Source of the DNA: Planosporangium thailandense | GTDB lineage: Bacteria; Actinomycetota; Actinomycetes; Mycobacteriales; Micromonosporaceae | Direction of reading: 5' to 3' | Length of the DNA: 64,000 nucleotides | NCBI RefSeq assembly: GCF_011947195.1 | Contig: NZ_JAATVY010000012.1 | Location: 62,001-126,000 of the forward strand | Shown here: in pieces, positions 47,060 through 55,872 of the stretch | Numbering within the stretch: the stretch's first letter is position 1 | Layout: each line of letters begins with the position of its first letter | Program-made: the position numbers and the translations under genes | Notes under the pieces: generated by a model | What the model was told of the DNA's origin: nothing | The model's database searches: none | What the model saw: the letters and a program-made list of their open reading frames with translations, nothing else

Positions 47060-48190
47060 ACCGCCGCCGACTTCGCTGACGCGCTCAAGCAGCTCGACGC
47101 TACCCTCCGCAACATCGAAACCGTGCTGGACCTCGACCGGCTGCGCCGGGACAAGGCCGACCTCGAGCAGCAGGCCTCCGCGCCTGACCTCTGGGACGAC
47201 CAGGCGCGGGCCCAGCAGGTGACGTCGCGCCTGTCGTACGTGCAGGGCGAGATCAACCGGCTGGAGCGGCTGCGGTCGCGCCTCGACGACGCCCTGGTGC
47301 TGCTCGAGCTCGCCGAGGCCGAGGGCGACGAGTCGTCGCTGGCGGAGGTCGGCACGGAGGTCGAGGCGCTGCGCCGCGCCATCGAGGAGCTGGAGATCCG
47401 GACGCTGCTGTCGGGGGAGTACGACTCCCGCGAGGCGGTCGTCACGATCCGCTCCGGCGCGGGCGGCGTCGACGCCGCGGACTTCGCCGAGATGCTGCTG
47501 CGCATGTACCTGCGCTGGGCGGAGCGCCACGGTTACCCGACCGAGGTCTACGACACGTCGTACGCGGAGGAGGCCGGCCTGAAGTCGGCCACCTTCACGG
47601 TCAAGGCGCCGTACGCGTACGGGACGCTGTCGGTCGAGGCCGGTACGCACCGGCTCGTCCGGATCAGCCCCTTCGACAACCAGGGCCGTCGCCAGACCAG
47701 CTTCGCCGCGGTCGAGACGGTTCCCGTCGTGGAGCAGACCGACGAGATCGAGATCCCCGAGGACGAGCTGCGCGTCGACGTCTACCGGTCGAGCGGCCCC
47801 GGTGGCCAGGGCGTCAACACCACCGACTCGGCGGTCCGGCTTACCCACCTGCCCACCGGCATCGTGGTGAGCTGCCAGAACGAGCGGTCCCAGCTGCAGA
47901 ACAAGGCCACCGCCATGGCGGTGCTCAAGTCCAAGCTGCTCGCGCTCAAGCGGGCCGAGGAGGCGGCGAAGCTCGACGCGCTGCGCGGCGACGTGCAGGG
48001 CTCCTGGGGCGACCAGATGCGCTCGTACGTGCTGCACCCGTACCAGATGGTCAAGGACCTGCGCACCGAGTACGAGACGGGCAACCCGTCGGCGGTCTTC
48101 GACGGCGACATCGACGGCTTCATCGAGGCCGGCATCCGCTGGCGTAAGCAGCGCGAGATGGCGGCGAGCGCGGAGTCGGCCGCCAAGTAG
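47057..48190 (+). CDS. prfB: peptide chain release factor 2
   Basis: Ends translation at UGA and UAA. 377 residues. The codon-recognition tripeptide SPF is in [16 protein letters not shown] (about 204), and the peptidyl-hydrolysis GGQ in [17 protein letters not shown] (about 248). The gene is a single continuous frame without the internal UGA frameshift found in many bacteria, which is the normal actinobacterial form. GTG 47057 is chosen by length and by the -10 box spacing. ftsE, ftsX and smpB follow, a common actinobacterial order. Confidence 0.97.
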   Translation: MTAADFADALKQLDATLRNIETVLDLDRLRRDKADLEQQASAPDLWDDQARAQQVTSRLSYVQGEINRLERLRSRLDDALVLLELAEAEGDESSLAEVGTEVEALRRAIEELEIRTLLSGEYDSREAVVTIRSGAGGVDAADFAEMLLRMYLRWAERHGYPTEVYDTSYAEEAGLKSATFTVKAPYAYGTLSVEAGTHRLVRISPFDNQGRRQTSFAAVETVPVVEQTDEIEIPEDELRVDVYRSSGPGGQGVNTTDSAVRLTHLPTGIVVSCQNERSQLQNKATAMAVLKSKLLALKRAEEAAKLDALRGDVQGSWGDQMRSYVLHPYQMVKDLRTEYETGNPSAVFDGDIDGFIEAGIRWRKQREMAASAESAAK

Positions 48191-48439
48191 CGCCGCCGGC
48201 CGCCGGCGGGTGTCGGCGGCTGTCGTCGTCGGCTGTCGTCGTCGGCTGTCGGCGGCAGTGGTCGGCGGCTGTCGGTGGCGGAGGTTTGCGGTCGGCGGGG
48301 CGGGGAATGCGTGCCGTAGATCACGCCGCGGATCGGGAGCCTACTACAGCACGTAATCGATTCGTTGCTCTCGCATAGCCGAAACTGACCGTTTGGGCAC
48401 GTATTTCGGGCGAAGACCCGACGTCGTACCCAGACGCTT
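48191..48439. other. spacer with GTC-rich simple repeats
   Basis: The 5' half (48210-48290) is a degenerate microsatellite of GGCTGTCGTCGTC units (48218-48230, 48231-48243, then variants). From 48340 on the sequence becomes more mixed and leads into the ftsE promoter. No gene seen. Confidence 0.6.
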
Positions 48440-48478
48440 TTGGCGTTTCGGTCACCCCGCGTAGACTCACGACCCGTG
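48440..48478 (+). promoter_or_regulatory. ftsE promoter, probably leaderless
   Basis: TTGGCG (48440-48445), 16 bases, TAGACT (48462-48467), then 8 bases to GTG 48476. No ribosome-binding site is present between. Confidence 0.6.
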
Positions 48479-49156
48479 ATTCAGCTCGAGCAAGTGACGA
48501 AGACGTATCCCAAGGCGTCCCGACCCTCGCTGGACGATGTGTCCGTCTCGATCGACAAGGGCGACTTCGTTTTCTTCATCGGTCCGTCCGGCTCCGGCAA
48601 GTCAACGATCATCAAACTGCTGTTGCACGAGATCACGCCGAACTCCGGCAAGGTCTACGTCAACGAGCGGGACGTCACGACCATGCGCTCGTGGAAGATC
48701 CCGACCTTCCGCCGGTCCATCGGCTGTGTCTTCCAGGACTTCCGGCTGCTGCCTAACCGCACCGCGTACGAGAACGTGGCGTTCGCGCTCGAGGTGATCG
48801 GCAAATCCAAGGGCGTGGCGCGCCGCGTCGTGCCCGAGGTCCTGGAGCTGGTCGGGCTCGGCGGCAAGGAGCACCGGTACCCGCATGAGCTGTCCGGTGG
48901 TGAGCAGCAGCGCGTCGCGGTCGCCCGCGCCTTCGTCAACCGGCCGCTGATCCTGCTCGCCGACGAGCCGACCGGAAACCTCGACCCGGACACCTCCATC
49001 GAGATCATGCGGCTGCTCGACCGGATCAACCGGACCGGCACCACGGTCGTGATGGTCACCCACGACTCCAACATCGTCAATCAGATGCGGCGCCGCGTCG
49101 TCGAGATCGAGAGCGGGCGGATCGTCCGCGACCAGCCACGCGGTGTCTACGGCTGA
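48476..49156 (+). CDS. ftsE: cell division ATPase FtsE
   Basis: ATPase of the FtsEX complex that activates septal wall hydrolases. 226 residues. Walker A is GPSGSGKST (about 36-44), signature [15 protein letters not shown], Walker [16 protein letters not shown], and H-loop VTHDSNIV. The starting [13 protein letters not shown] matches other actinobacterial FtsE. It ends 80 bases before ftsX. Confidence 0.96.
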   Translation: MIQLEQVTKTYPKASRPSLDDVSVSIDKGDFVFFIGPSGSGKSTIIKLLLHEITPNSGKVYVNERDVTTMRSWKIPTFRRSIGCVFQDFRLLPNRTAYENVAFALEVIGKSKGVARRVVPEVLELVGLGGKEHRYPHELSGGEQQRVAVARAFVNRPLILLADEPTGNLDPDTSIEIMRLLDRINRTGTTVVMVTHDSNIVNQMRRRVVEIESGRIVRDQPRGVYG

Positions 49157-49236
49157 ACGATCCGAGCGGTGTCGCTCGTATCTCTGAGTCGTAAGCCCAG
49201 CCGAACGCGTAACAAACTGGGAAGGAACCCCGCCGG

Positions 49237-50112
49237 ATGCGCGCGAAGTACGTCCTGTCCGAGGTCGTCACGGGACTGTGGCGCAATGTGACGATGACCA
49301 TCGCCATGATGATCACGATGGCGGTGTCCCTCACGATGCTCGGCGCCAGCATGTTGGTGTACAAGCAGGTCGACAGGATGCAGTCGTTCTTCTACGGCAA
49401 GGTCGAGGTTTCGATCTTCCTGAAGACCGACGTCACCGAGGCCCAGCGCACGTCGCTGCAGTCGGACCTCAAGGGCGACCCGCTGGTCCAGAACGTCATC
49501 TACGAGAGCCGCGACACCGCCTGGCAGCGGTTCAAGACCCAGTTCAAGGACGCGCCGGACCTGGTCAACGCGACCAAGCCGGACTCGCTGCCGGAATCGT
49601 TCCGGGTCAAGCTGAAGAACCCGGAGAAGTTCCAGGCGATCTACAACAAGTACAACAACCGTGACGGCATCAGCGAGATCGTCGACCAGCGGAAGCTGCT
49701 CGCGAAGATCTTCGGGATCTTCAACTCCATGCAGAACGTGGCGCTGATCGTCTCGATCATCCAAGGGGTCGCCGCGCTGCTGCTGGTCGCCAACATGATC
49801 CAGATCGCGGCGTACAGCAAGCGGCGTGAGGTCGCGGTGATGAAACTGGTTGGTGCGTCGAACTGGTTCATCCAGGCGCCGTTCGTGCTGGAGGCGGTCT
49901 TCGCGGGCCTGGTCGGCGCGGTCCTGGCGTTCGCCGCCCTGTTCGTGGCGAAGACCTTCTTCCTGGAGGGCGCGCTCAAGTCGCTGCAGACCGTGTTCCC
50001 CCCGATTCCGACGGGGGACGTGCTGCTGATGCTGCCGATCCTGGCCGGCATCGGCGCCGCGGTGAACGCGATCGCGGGCTGGATCACCCTGCGGTTCTAC
50101 GTACGCGTCTGA
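49237..50112 (+). CDS. ftsX: cell division permease-like protein FtsX
   Basis: Membrane partner of FtsE; 291 residues. MRAKYVLSEVVTGLWRNVTMTIAMMITMAVSLTMLG is span 1, then an extracellular domain with VEVSIFLKTDVTEAQRTSLQ (about 50-160), then three spans at VALIVSIIQGVAALLLVANMI, FVLEAVFAGLVGAVLAFAALFVA and VLLMLPILAGIGAAVNAIAGW. The RREVAVMKLVGASNWFIQAPF loop is the FtsX signature. AAGGA lies 11 bases before ATG 49237. A terminator follows. Confidence 0.96.
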   Translation: MRAKYVLSEVVTGLWRNVTMTIAMMITMAVSLTMLGASMLVYKQVDRMQSFFYGKVEVSIFLKTDVTEAQRTSLQSDLKGDPLVQNVIYESRDTAWQRFKTQFKDAPDLVNATKPDSLPESFRVKLKNPEKFQAIYNKYNNRDGISEIVDQRKLLAKIFGIFNSMQNVALIVSIIQGVAALLLVANMIQIAAYSKRREVAVMKLVGASNWFIQAPFVLEAVFAGLVGAVLAFAALFVAKTFFLEGALKSLQTVFPPIPTGDVLLMLPILAGIGAAVNAIAGWITLRFYVRV

Positions 50113-50131
50113 CCCGCCTCACTCGATCGTC

Positions 50132-50169
50132 GAGGGGTGGCACCGGATCCGGTGCCACCCCTCACGTTT
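50132..50169 (+). terminator. terminator of ftsX
   Basis: A fully self-complementary 32-base palindrome, 50132-50163 (GAGGGGTGGCACCG with its complement around GATC), is followed by ACG and TTTT at 50166-50169. Confidence 0.85.
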
Positions 50170-50298
50170 TGCCGGGGCGGGAGCGGGGACCGGTCCCGGG
50201 TGCAGCTGGGTAGCATTTGGTCCGTTTTAGACGTGATACGCGGCTTTAGGACAGATTCGTGGCGTACGGTGGCTCTCGATCATTGTTGGAGGGTCACC

Positions 50299-51612
50299 GT
50301 GGATACGACAAGCCCCGACCATAGGCGCGCCGCCGCTCCAGTGATCGCGCTGGCGCTGGCGACGACGATGCTGTTCGGTGCGGCCCCCGCCCATGCCGAT
50401 CCGACGCCTGGCGACAAGGACCGGGTGGACACCCAGCTCGCCCAGACCGGCGCCGAACTGGAGGGCGCCACCGCCCGCGCCCAGCAGGCGGTCGCCGCGT
50501 ACACCCAGGCGAACGCCCTGCTGCCGGCGGCGCAGAACGCGCTCGCCGACGCGCACGGCAAGGTAGCGGCGGCCCAGGTCGTCGCGCGGCAGGCCGAGCG
50601 CGACGCGGCGGCGGCCGAGGCGGCCGAGCAGGCGGCGACCAAGGCGTACGACGACGCGGCCGCCAAGGTCGACCAGCAGCGCCAGCACGTCAGCGATTTC
50701 GTCTCGCAGTCCTACAAGGGCTCCGGACTGCTGGCGATCAACTCGATCCTCGAGTCCGGCTCGCCGTCCGAGTTCGCGATCCGGATCGGATACCTCGACC
50801 AGATCGCGGCGGGGGAGACCCAGGCGCTCAACGCGCTCACGTCGGCGCGCATGGAGGCCAAGGTACGCGAGAACGCGGCCAAGGCCGCGAGCGACCGCGC
50901 CGGCCAGGCGCGCGACCAGGCCCAGCAGGCCCTCGGCGCGGCCCAGGCCGCCGAGGCCGCCGCCACGCAGGCTGCCGCCGACGTGCAGAACCTGATCAAC
51001 CAGCGGCAGCAGGCCATGGACGTCGCCAACTCGGAGCGGTCCGCGGTGCTCGCCAGCTACAACCAGCTGAAGGCCGAGAGCGACCAGATCGCGGCCGCGC
51101 TGCGCGCCGCCGCCGAAAAGCAGCGACAGCAGCAGAGCGGCGGCAGCGGCGGGGGAGGAGGCGGTGGCGGTCAGCCGGTCGTCAAGCCGCCGTCCAGCGG
51201 CGGCGCGTTCTTCATCATGCCGACGGCCGGCTGGAAGTCCAGCGACTTCGGTTACCGCTTCGACCCGTACTACAAGGTCTGGCAGTTGCACGCCGGCGTC
51301 GACATCGCCGCGCCGATGGGCCAGTCGATCTACGCCGCGGCCGATGGCCGGGTGGTGCGCGCCGGCTGGAACGGCGGGTACGGCAACTACACCTGCATCT
51401 CCCACGGCGATTACCAGGGCAAGGACCTATCCACCTGCTACGGGCACCAGTCGGCGATCCTCGTGTCGGTCGGCCAGTACGTCCACCGCGGCCAGGTCAT
51501 CGGGCGGGTCGGCTCGACCGGTGCGTCCACCGGCTCGCACCTGCACTTCGAGGTACGCCGCGACGGCGCACCCGAGAACCCGCTGCCCTGGCTGCCCGGC
51601 TGCTTCTGCTGA
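50299..51612 (+). CDS. M23 peptidase with coiled coil, EnvC-like
   Basis: A secreted wall peptidase of 437 residues. The signal [19 protein letters not shown] ends at an AHA-D site (about residue 35). Residues 40-280 are Ala/Gln/Glu-rich heptad coiled coil ([21 protein letters not shown]). Gly-rich residues then lead to the M23/LytM domain with zinc ligands His331 and Asp335 in [11 protein letters not shown] and HLHFE (His414 and His416). Coiled coil plus LytM is the EnvC architecture activated by FtsEX in other bacteria, and it follows ftsEX here, so it is the likely effector. GTG 50299 has GGAGGG 7 bases upstream. Confidence 0.92.
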   Translation: MDTTSPDHRRAAAPVIALALATTMLFGAAPAHADPTPGDKDRVDTQLAQTGAELEGATARAQQAVAAYTQANALLPAAQNALADAHGKVAAAQVVARQAERDAAAAEAAEQAATKAYDDAAAKVDQQRQHVSDFVSQSYKGSGLLAINSILESGSPSEFAIRIGYLDQIAAGETQALNALTSARMEAKVRENAAKAASDRAGQARDQAQQALGAAQAAEAAATQAAADVQNLINQRQQAMDVANSERSAVLASYNQLKAESDQIAAALRAAAEKQRQQQSGGSGGGGGGGGQPVVKPPSSGGAFFIMPTAGWKSSDFGYRFDPYYKVWQLHAGVDIAAPMGQSIYAAADGRVVRAGWNGGYGNYTCISHGDYQGKDLSTCYGHQSAILVSVGQYVHRGQVIGRVGSTGASTGSHLHFEVRRDGAPENPLPWLPGCFC

Positions 51613-51639
51613 CCCGGTCCAGGTTCCGCCGGCCACACG

Positions 51640-51677
51640 CCCGCCCGGGCGGCGATTATCTCGCTCGCCCGGGCGGG
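51640..51677. terminator. hairpin after the M23 gene
   Basis: 12-base arms CCCGCCCGGGCG (51640-51651) and complement (51666-51677) with a 14-base loop lie between the M23 and smpB genes. No U-run follows. Confidence 0.6.
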
Positions 51678-51731
51678 ACACCTCCGGATAGCATTGTCTG
51701 GCTACGCGCAATGTCACGGAAGGTGGAGGCG

Positions 51732-52208
51732 ATGCCGCGCGAGAAGGGTCGCAAGGTGGTCGCGTCCAACAAGAAGGCCCGCCACGACTACGCCATCATC
51801 GATACGTACGAGGCGGGTATCGCGCTGACCGGTACCGAGGTCAAGTCGCTGCGGGCCGGCCGGGCGTCGCTCGTGGACGCGTTCGGTCAGGTCAGCAACG
51901 GCGAGGTCTTCCTGCATCAGATGCACATCCCCGAGTACGCCCACGGCACGTGGACCAACCACGAGCCGCGCCGTACCCGCAAGCTGCTGCTCAACCGGCT
52001 GGAGATCACCCGGCTCGTCGGCAAGCTCCAGGAGAGCGGGCTGACGCTGGTGCCGCTGTCGGTGTACTTCTCCGACGGCTGGGCCAAGGTCGAACTGGGC
52101 CTGGCCCGCGGTAAGAAGTCCTACGACAAGCGGCAGGACCTGGCCAAGCGGGAAGCGCAGCGGGAGATCCAGCGGTCGTTCGGCCGGCGCGGCAAGGGTA
52201 TGGAGTGA
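51732..52208 (+). CDS. smpB: SsrA-binding protein SmpB
   Basis: Partner of tmRNA in rescuing stalled ribosomes; 158 residues. The beta-barrel has [41 protein letters not shown] and [30 protein letters not shown]; the C tail [18 protein letters not shown] probes the mRNA channel. ATG 51732 is used because GGTGGAGG lies just upstream; an upstream ATG at 51711 adds an unrelated heptapeptide. TAGCAT at 51689-51694 may be its -10 box. The ssrA gene follows 88 bases after. Confidence 0.97.
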   Translation: MPREKGRKVVASNKKARHDYAIIDTYEAGIALTGTEVKSLRAGRASLVDAFGQVSNGEVFLHQMHIPEYAHGTWTNHEPRRTRKLLLNRLEITRLVGKLQESGLTLVPLSVYFSDGWAKVELGLARGKKSYDKRQDLAKREAQREIQRSFGRRGKGME

Positions 52209-52239
52209 CCCAGATCGCCCCGGGTTAACGGGATGAATC

Positions 52240-52269
52240 TTGGCTGCGAGCGCGTTAGACTTGTATAGC
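52240..52269 (+). promoter_or_regulatory. promoter of ssrA
   Basis: TTGGCT (52240-52245) and TATAGC (52264-52269) are 18 bases apart, 27 bases before the mature tmRNA 5' end. Confidence 0.65.
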
Positions 52270-52296
52270 TGCCGCAAGCAGCACTGCAACGCACAC

Positions 52297-52669
52297 GGGG
52301 GTGACTGGTTTCGACTTCGTGCGTCGAGGCAGGTGAAGCGAGCCGAGGAAGCCGACGTTGTCTCGTGAATCAGTCGTCGGGAAAAAATAAGCGCCAACAT
52401 CAAGCGCGATCAGCTCGCCCTTGCCGCCTGAGGCTAGGTAGCGAGCTTGTCGGTCCGGGGACGCCTTCGCCCCGGTTCACCGGCATCAGCTAGAAGGCTG
52501 GCCAATCGAGCCCGGTCGCGGGGCTCGTGCGGCGAGATCAATCGCGACTGGGCCCGTCATACCGACTCGCTCGCGTGATCGGTAGGGCCGAGTAGAGGCA
52601 CAGCGAGCTGCGCTCGGAGAAGCCCTGGCAACACGGCGAAGGACCCGGGTTCGATTCCCGGCACCTCCA
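52297..52669 (+). ncRNA. ssrA: transfer-messenger RNA
   Basis: The 5' end GGGGGTGACTGGTTTCGACT and the 3' end with GGACCCGGGTTCGATTCCCGG and CACCTCC form the tRNA-like acceptor; GGGGGTG pairs with CACCTCC with one G-U pair. The T arm is complete. The CCA tail is not encoded. The tag reading frame is 52393-52431 and reads ANIKRDQLALAA followed by TGA, ending in the ALAA proteolysis signal. The resume codon is GCC at 52393. smpB lies directly upstream. Confidence 0.97.
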
Positions 52670-52675
52670 CGTCGG

Positions 52676-52749
52676 GGTCTTCGCAGAATGTGCGGAGACC
52701 CTTCGCAGAATGGCAGAACGCCCCGGACCACCTGGTCCGGGGCGTTCTG
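52676..52749 (+). terminator. two hairpins after ssrA
   Basis: A 10-pair stem with one or two G-U pairs (52676-52685 with 52691-52700) is followed by a perfect 17-base stem (52714-52730 with 52733-52749) and GGTTTCT. The first stem shares CTTCGCAGAATG with the sequence at 52701-52712. Confidence 0.75.
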
Positions 52750-52893
52750 GGTTTCTGGCTGGGTGCCGCGCTGGTCTGCGGAATGCCGATCCCGGCCGGC
52801 GACGGGTGATCGAGCGTAACGGCGGAGCGTTCCAGGAGGTGAGCAAGGCTGATCGGGTCCGGCTACAGCCGCTCGGTCGTCGGCCTCGGTGGG

Positions 52894-53490
52894 TCAGCTG
52901 CGGGGTAGGGCTCGGCCGTCGGGAAGGGTGCGGCTGCTCAGGAGCGCCACCAGAGCACCGCTCTCGGCACGCACGACCTCGCCGCTGCCCCAGCTCCAGC
53001 CGGTGTCGGTGGCCTCGAGACGGACACCGGTCAGGTCGAGCCCGAACCACGCGCCGTTCGCGGCGGTGAGCTGGTCGAGGATGGCGGTCACGGCCTCTTC
53101 TGGAGCAACGGCCGGGCGACCGAGCGCGATCGTCACGTCGAGGGCGTGGATGACGGCGTGGCTGAGCGCGCCGGCCGCGCCGCCGCCCGGCGGCTGCCAT
53201 GCGTGCAGCCGCGGGGAGCGCAGGGCGTCCAGGTGTTCGGCGATCGGCAGGGCGGCGTCGCGCGCGGCCACGGTGTCGGAGAGTACGGCGAAGTCCCCGC
53301 CGGCCGCCGCCATCTCGGCTCCGAACTGTTCGGGCGTCAGCCGAGCCGGCATCGTCACGTGCGCGACCACGTGCCGCACCTGCCACTTCTCGCAGAGCGA
53401 CGGGACGTCCCAAGTCTGGGCAGGTGATGAGGCGAGCAGGTCGGCGAGGGCATCGTAGGTCGGCGCCACCCAGGACTGGAGGTCGGTCAC
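52894..53490 (-). CDS. mycothiol-type maleylpyruvate isomerase/DinB-fold protein
   Basis: A 198-residue protein of the TIGR03083-like group in the DinB/MDMPI superfamily. It begins TDLQSWVAPTYDALADLLASSPAQTWDVPSLCEKWQVRHVVAHVTMPARL, where the WxVRHVVAHV motif carries the first metal His, and LSHAVIHALDVTIALG gives the other two His positions (about 128-134). Family members are thiol-dependent metal enzymes, often mycothiol-linked. GTG 53490 has AGAGG upstream and lies 2 bases after the SRPBCC stop, so it is the last gene of the ArsR module. Confidence 0.85.
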   Translation of the reverse strand: MTDLQSWVAPTYDALADLLASSPAQTWDVPSLCEKWQVRHVVAHVTMPARLTPEQFGAEMAAAGGDFAVLSDTVAARDAALPIAEHLDALRSPRLHAWQPPGGGAAGALSHAVIHALDVTIALGRPAVAPEEAVTAILDQLTAANGAWFGLDLTGVRLEATDTGWSWGSGEVVRAESGALVALLSSRTLPDGRALPRS

Positions 53491-53492
53491 GG

Positions 53493-53927
53493 TTATTCCT
53501 CTCGGATCAGGTGGGCGAGGTGCTCCTCGAGCTTGTCGAGGGAGGTGAGGAAGCCGGCGCGGGCATCGGGCGAGCGCATCGGCTCGGGTACGTGCCGCTG
53601 GTGGATGACGACTTCGGTGCTGCCGTCGCCGAGGTCGGTAAGCGTGTTGGTCGTGTGCAAACCGGTGGCCGGCTCGACCCAGGCGAGCCGTTCGGGCGGG
53701 ATGACTTCGGTGAACGTGGCAACCATGCGGTGGCTGCCGTGCTCGCCGACCATCAGGGTCTCGAAGCGGCCGCCGCTGTGGAGTTCGACGACGATGCCGT
53801 CGAGCGGAGTGGTCATACCGCGCGGGCCCCAGAACTGTGCGAGCTCGCTGGGCTCGGTGAGGCACCGCCACACCAGGTCGCGCGGCGCGCGGAAGACCCG
53901 CCGGTAGACCAGCTCGTCGCCGCTCAC
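53493..53927 (-). CDS. SRPBCC/AHSA1-family protein
   Basis: A 144-residue helix-grip protein. VYRRVFRAPRDLVWRCLTEPSELAQFWGPRGMTTP is the AHSA1 pattern and VATFTEVIPPERLAWVE is the mid-strand. GTG 53927 overlaps the ArsR stop. SRPBCC proteins bind small hydrophobic ligands, but no catalytic site is known here. Paired with ArsR genes it is common in actinomycetes. Confidence 0.9.
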   Translation of the reverse strand: MSGDELVYRRVFRAPRDLVWRCLTEPSELAQFWGPRGMTTPLDGIVVELHSGGRFETLMVGEHGSHRMVATFTEVIPPERLAWVEPATGLHTTNTLTDLGDGSTEVVIHQRHVPEPMRSPDARAGFLTSLDKLEEHLAHLIREE

Positions 53928-54271
53928 CTCCGGTCACCGTCCTGGAGACGGTCGAGATGTTCCTCGAGCCGGTCCATCCGTTCGGCCCACACCCGCCGGC
54001 TCTGCTCGATCCACGACATCGCGCTCTCGAGCGCGGCCGGCTCGAGCCGACAGGGCCTGCTCTGCCGGTGCCGGCCGCGGCTGACCAGGCCGCAGCGCTC
54101 CAGTACCCGGATGTGTTGCGAAACGGCCTGCATGCTCATGGCATACGGCATCGCGAGCTCCTTGACCGTCGCCTCGCCCTGGCTGAGCCGGGCCACGATG
54201 TCGCGCCGGGTGGGGTCGGCGAGCGCTGCGAACGTCGCATCGAGCCGCTCGTCGTCGTTGGTGATCACCAC
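53924..54271 (-). CDS. ArsR-family transcriptional regulator
   Basis: A 115-residue winged-helix repressor. DATFAALADPTRRDIVARLSQGEATVKELAMPYAMSMQAVSQHIRVLERCGLVSRGR is the HTH region. There is only a single Cys in the recognition helix-to-wing turn, and no metal-binding CxC motif, so it is a non-metal ArsR of the SRPBCC-linked type. GTG 54271 is only a few bases after the predicted transcription start. Confidence 0.92.
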   Translation of the reverse strand: MVITNDDERLDATFAALADPTRRDIVARLSQGEATVKELAMPYAMSMQAVSQHIRVLERCGLVSRGRHRQSRPCRLEPAALESAMSWIEQSRRVWAERMDRLEEHLDRLQDGDRR

Positions 54272-54279
54272 GGATAGTT

Positions 54280-54308
54280 ATTCAACCAGTTGCTTGCTCA
54301 AGCGTCAA
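54280..54308 (-). promoter_or_regulatory. promoter of the first ArsR module
   Basis: Read leftward, TTGACG (54308-54303), 17 bases, TTGAAT (54285-54280). Transcription would start near 54273, at or just before the GTG 54271 start codon. Confidence 0.6.
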
Positions 54309-54589
54309 CTAGATAGCCCGCTCTGCCCGCGTCGGAGTGATCGTGGCTGCGACGTCCCTTCGCGTTGTCCGGAGGGGTCCGTACCGACTGCGGGACGCCG
54401 ATCGCGGCCGGCGCCCGTGAATCACGTTGCGCGCCGCGAGCCATCCGGGCACGGTGATCCGATGACCATGCTCGGCAGCCGCAGCGTCGGCCCGGCAAAG
54501 AGGGGGCTGACGGGGCGTCGGGCGCATGCGCGGGAAACATGTGCACTCCGCGTGACATGCCCGTGTACGTCCGAACGTGTCCGGATCGT

Positions 54590-54641
54590 TCAGGAATCGA
54601 TAAGCGCGGTCCACGGAGCCGTCTCTAACCTGTCCGTCATG
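54590..54641 (+). promoter_or_regulatory. shared VOC promoter element and -10 box, copy 1
   Basis: TCAGGAATCGATAAGC begins at 54590. TAACCT at 54626-54631 is 7 bases before ATG 54639. The same motif with the same 36-base distance to its -10 box occurs at 55821 before the second VOC gene. Confidence 0.7.
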
Positions 54642-55049
54642 GACATCACCATTCACACAAGCTTTCTCCCGCACGACGACCCGGACGCGTCGCTCGCCTT
54701 CTACCGCGACGTCCTCGGCTTCGAGGTCCGCAGCGACGTCGGGCAGGGCCGGATGCGCTGGATCACGGTCGGCCCGGCCGGTCAGCCCGACACGTCGATC
54801 CTTCTGGCGCCGCCGGCTGCCGACCCGGGAGTCACCGAGGACGAGCGCCGCACCATCACCGAGATGATGGCCAAGGGCACCTATGGCTGGATCCTGCTCG
54901 CCACCCCGGACCTCGACGCCACGTTCGAGAAGGTGCAGGCCGGTGATGCCGAGGTCGTACAGGAGCCGACCGAGCAGCCGTACGGCATCCGCGACTGTGC
55001 CTTCCGCGACCCTGCGGGCAACCTAGTCCGCATCCAGGAGCTTCGCTGA
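54639..55049 (+). CDS. VOC-superfamily (glyoxalase-like) protein
   Basis: A 136-residue single vicinal oxygen chelate protein. It begins MDITIHTSFLPHDDPDASLAFYRDVLGFEVRSDVG with the first beta-alpha module, and ends GIRDCAFRDPAGNLVRIQEL with the second. The metal-ligand positions in typical glyoxalases are not all retained. The start lies 7 bases after a -10 box, so the message is probably leaderless. Substrate not known. Confidence 0.9.
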   Translation: MDITIHTSFLPHDDPDASLAFYRDVLGFEVRSDVGQGRMRWITVGPAGQPDTSILLAPPAADPGVTEDERRTITEMMAKGTYGWILLATPDLDATFEKVQAGDAEVVQEPTEQPYGIRDCAFRDPAGNLVRIQELR

Positions 55050-55345
55050 GCCGTGCGGGTACCGATGTGGCCGTGCGGGCCGATATCGCGACCACCTGAA
55101 AGGAACGCCGCGGCGCACCAGCGCGGAGGTGCCCGCCCTGCCGGCCGCCCACCAGGGCCGCGTCCGGATCCTCGTTGAAATGGCTACGCGCCCGGACTCC
55201 GCCCCGCTGCTGTGCAGCAGTTGCTCGACCGGCTGGTCGACTCCGGCGGGGCGGTCATCAATACCGAGCGTCCTGGGGTGCCTCGGCAGGCCCCCACGAC
55301 GCTCGTAGGCGTCGATGGACGATGAAAATAGGGGGGAGTGTTCTC

Positions 55346-55864
55346 ATGTGTCAGCTCGCGTGGCGGCGTGCCCGCGTCCAGGCGCAGCGCCTGGCTGATC
55401 TCGCGCGGCTGCGCCGCGTCCGCGACCGGATCGACAGGGAATACGCGCAGCCGCTGAACGTGGAGGCGCTCGCCCGCGACGTGAACATGTCCGCCGGGCA
55501 CCTCAGCCGGCAGTTCCGTGCCGCCTACGGTGAGTCGCCGTACTCGTACCTGATGACGCGTCGCATCGAGCGCGCGACGGCGCTGCTGCGGCGGGGCGAC
55601 CTCAGCGTCACCGAGGTCTGCTTCGCGGTCGGTTGTGCGTCGCTGGGCACGTTTACCACCCGCTTCACCGAGCTGGTCGGTATACCACCCGGGGTCTTCC
55701 GGCGCCGGGCGGCGGAGGCGGCCGACTATGTCGATGCTGCGGGTACGGCCGGCGATGCGGGCTCTGCGGTCACGGTGGAGGGGATGCCGGCGTGTGTGGC
55801 GAAGCAGGTGACAAGACCGGTCAGGAATCGAGAAGCCCCAGCCGCCGAGCAGCCCCTAGCGTGA
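55346..55864 (+). CDS. short AraC-family regulator
   Basis: A 172-residue protein consisting almost wholly of the AraC DNA-binding domain near the N terminus: LRRVRDRIDREYAQPLNVEALARDVNMSAGHLSRQFRAAYGESPYSYLMTRRIERATALLRRGDLSVTEVCFAVGCASLGTFTTRFTELVGIPPGVFRR. There is no ligand-binding domain. ATG 55346 is chosen because GGGGGAG is 7 bases upstream; an ATG at 55322 is in frame but has no site. The last 45 residues are Ala/Gly-rich and look unstructured. The stop overlaps the first possible start of the next VOC gene. Confidence 0.85.
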   Translation: MCQLAWRRARVQAQRLADLARLRRVRDRIDREYAQPLNVEALARDVNMSAGHLSRQFRAAYGESPYSYLMTRRIERATALLRRGDLSVTEVCFAVGCASLGTFTTRFTELVGIPPGVFRRRAAEAADYVDAAGTAGDAGSAVTVEGMPACVAKQVTRPVRNREAPAAEQPLA

Positions 55865-55872
55865 TGGCCATG
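55821..55872 (+). promoter_or_regulatory. shared VOC promoter element and -10 box, copy 2
   Basis: TCAGGAATCGAGAAGC begins at 55821, and TAGCGT at 55857-55862 is 7 bases before ATG 55870. It lies inside the 3' end of the AraC gene. Distance motif to -10 is 36 bases, the same as in copy 1. Confidence 0.7.

Noticed and set aside
47057-48190. Programmed frameshift in prfB
   Set aside because: The gene is one unbroken frame with no in-frame UGA near codon 25.
48210-48290. CRISPR-like repeats
   Set aside because: The units are adjacent, degenerate and without spacers; this is a simple repeat.
52620-52669. Separate tRNA gene at the T-arm sequence
   Set aside because: It is the tRNA-like 3' end of tmRNA; no anticodon arm exists.
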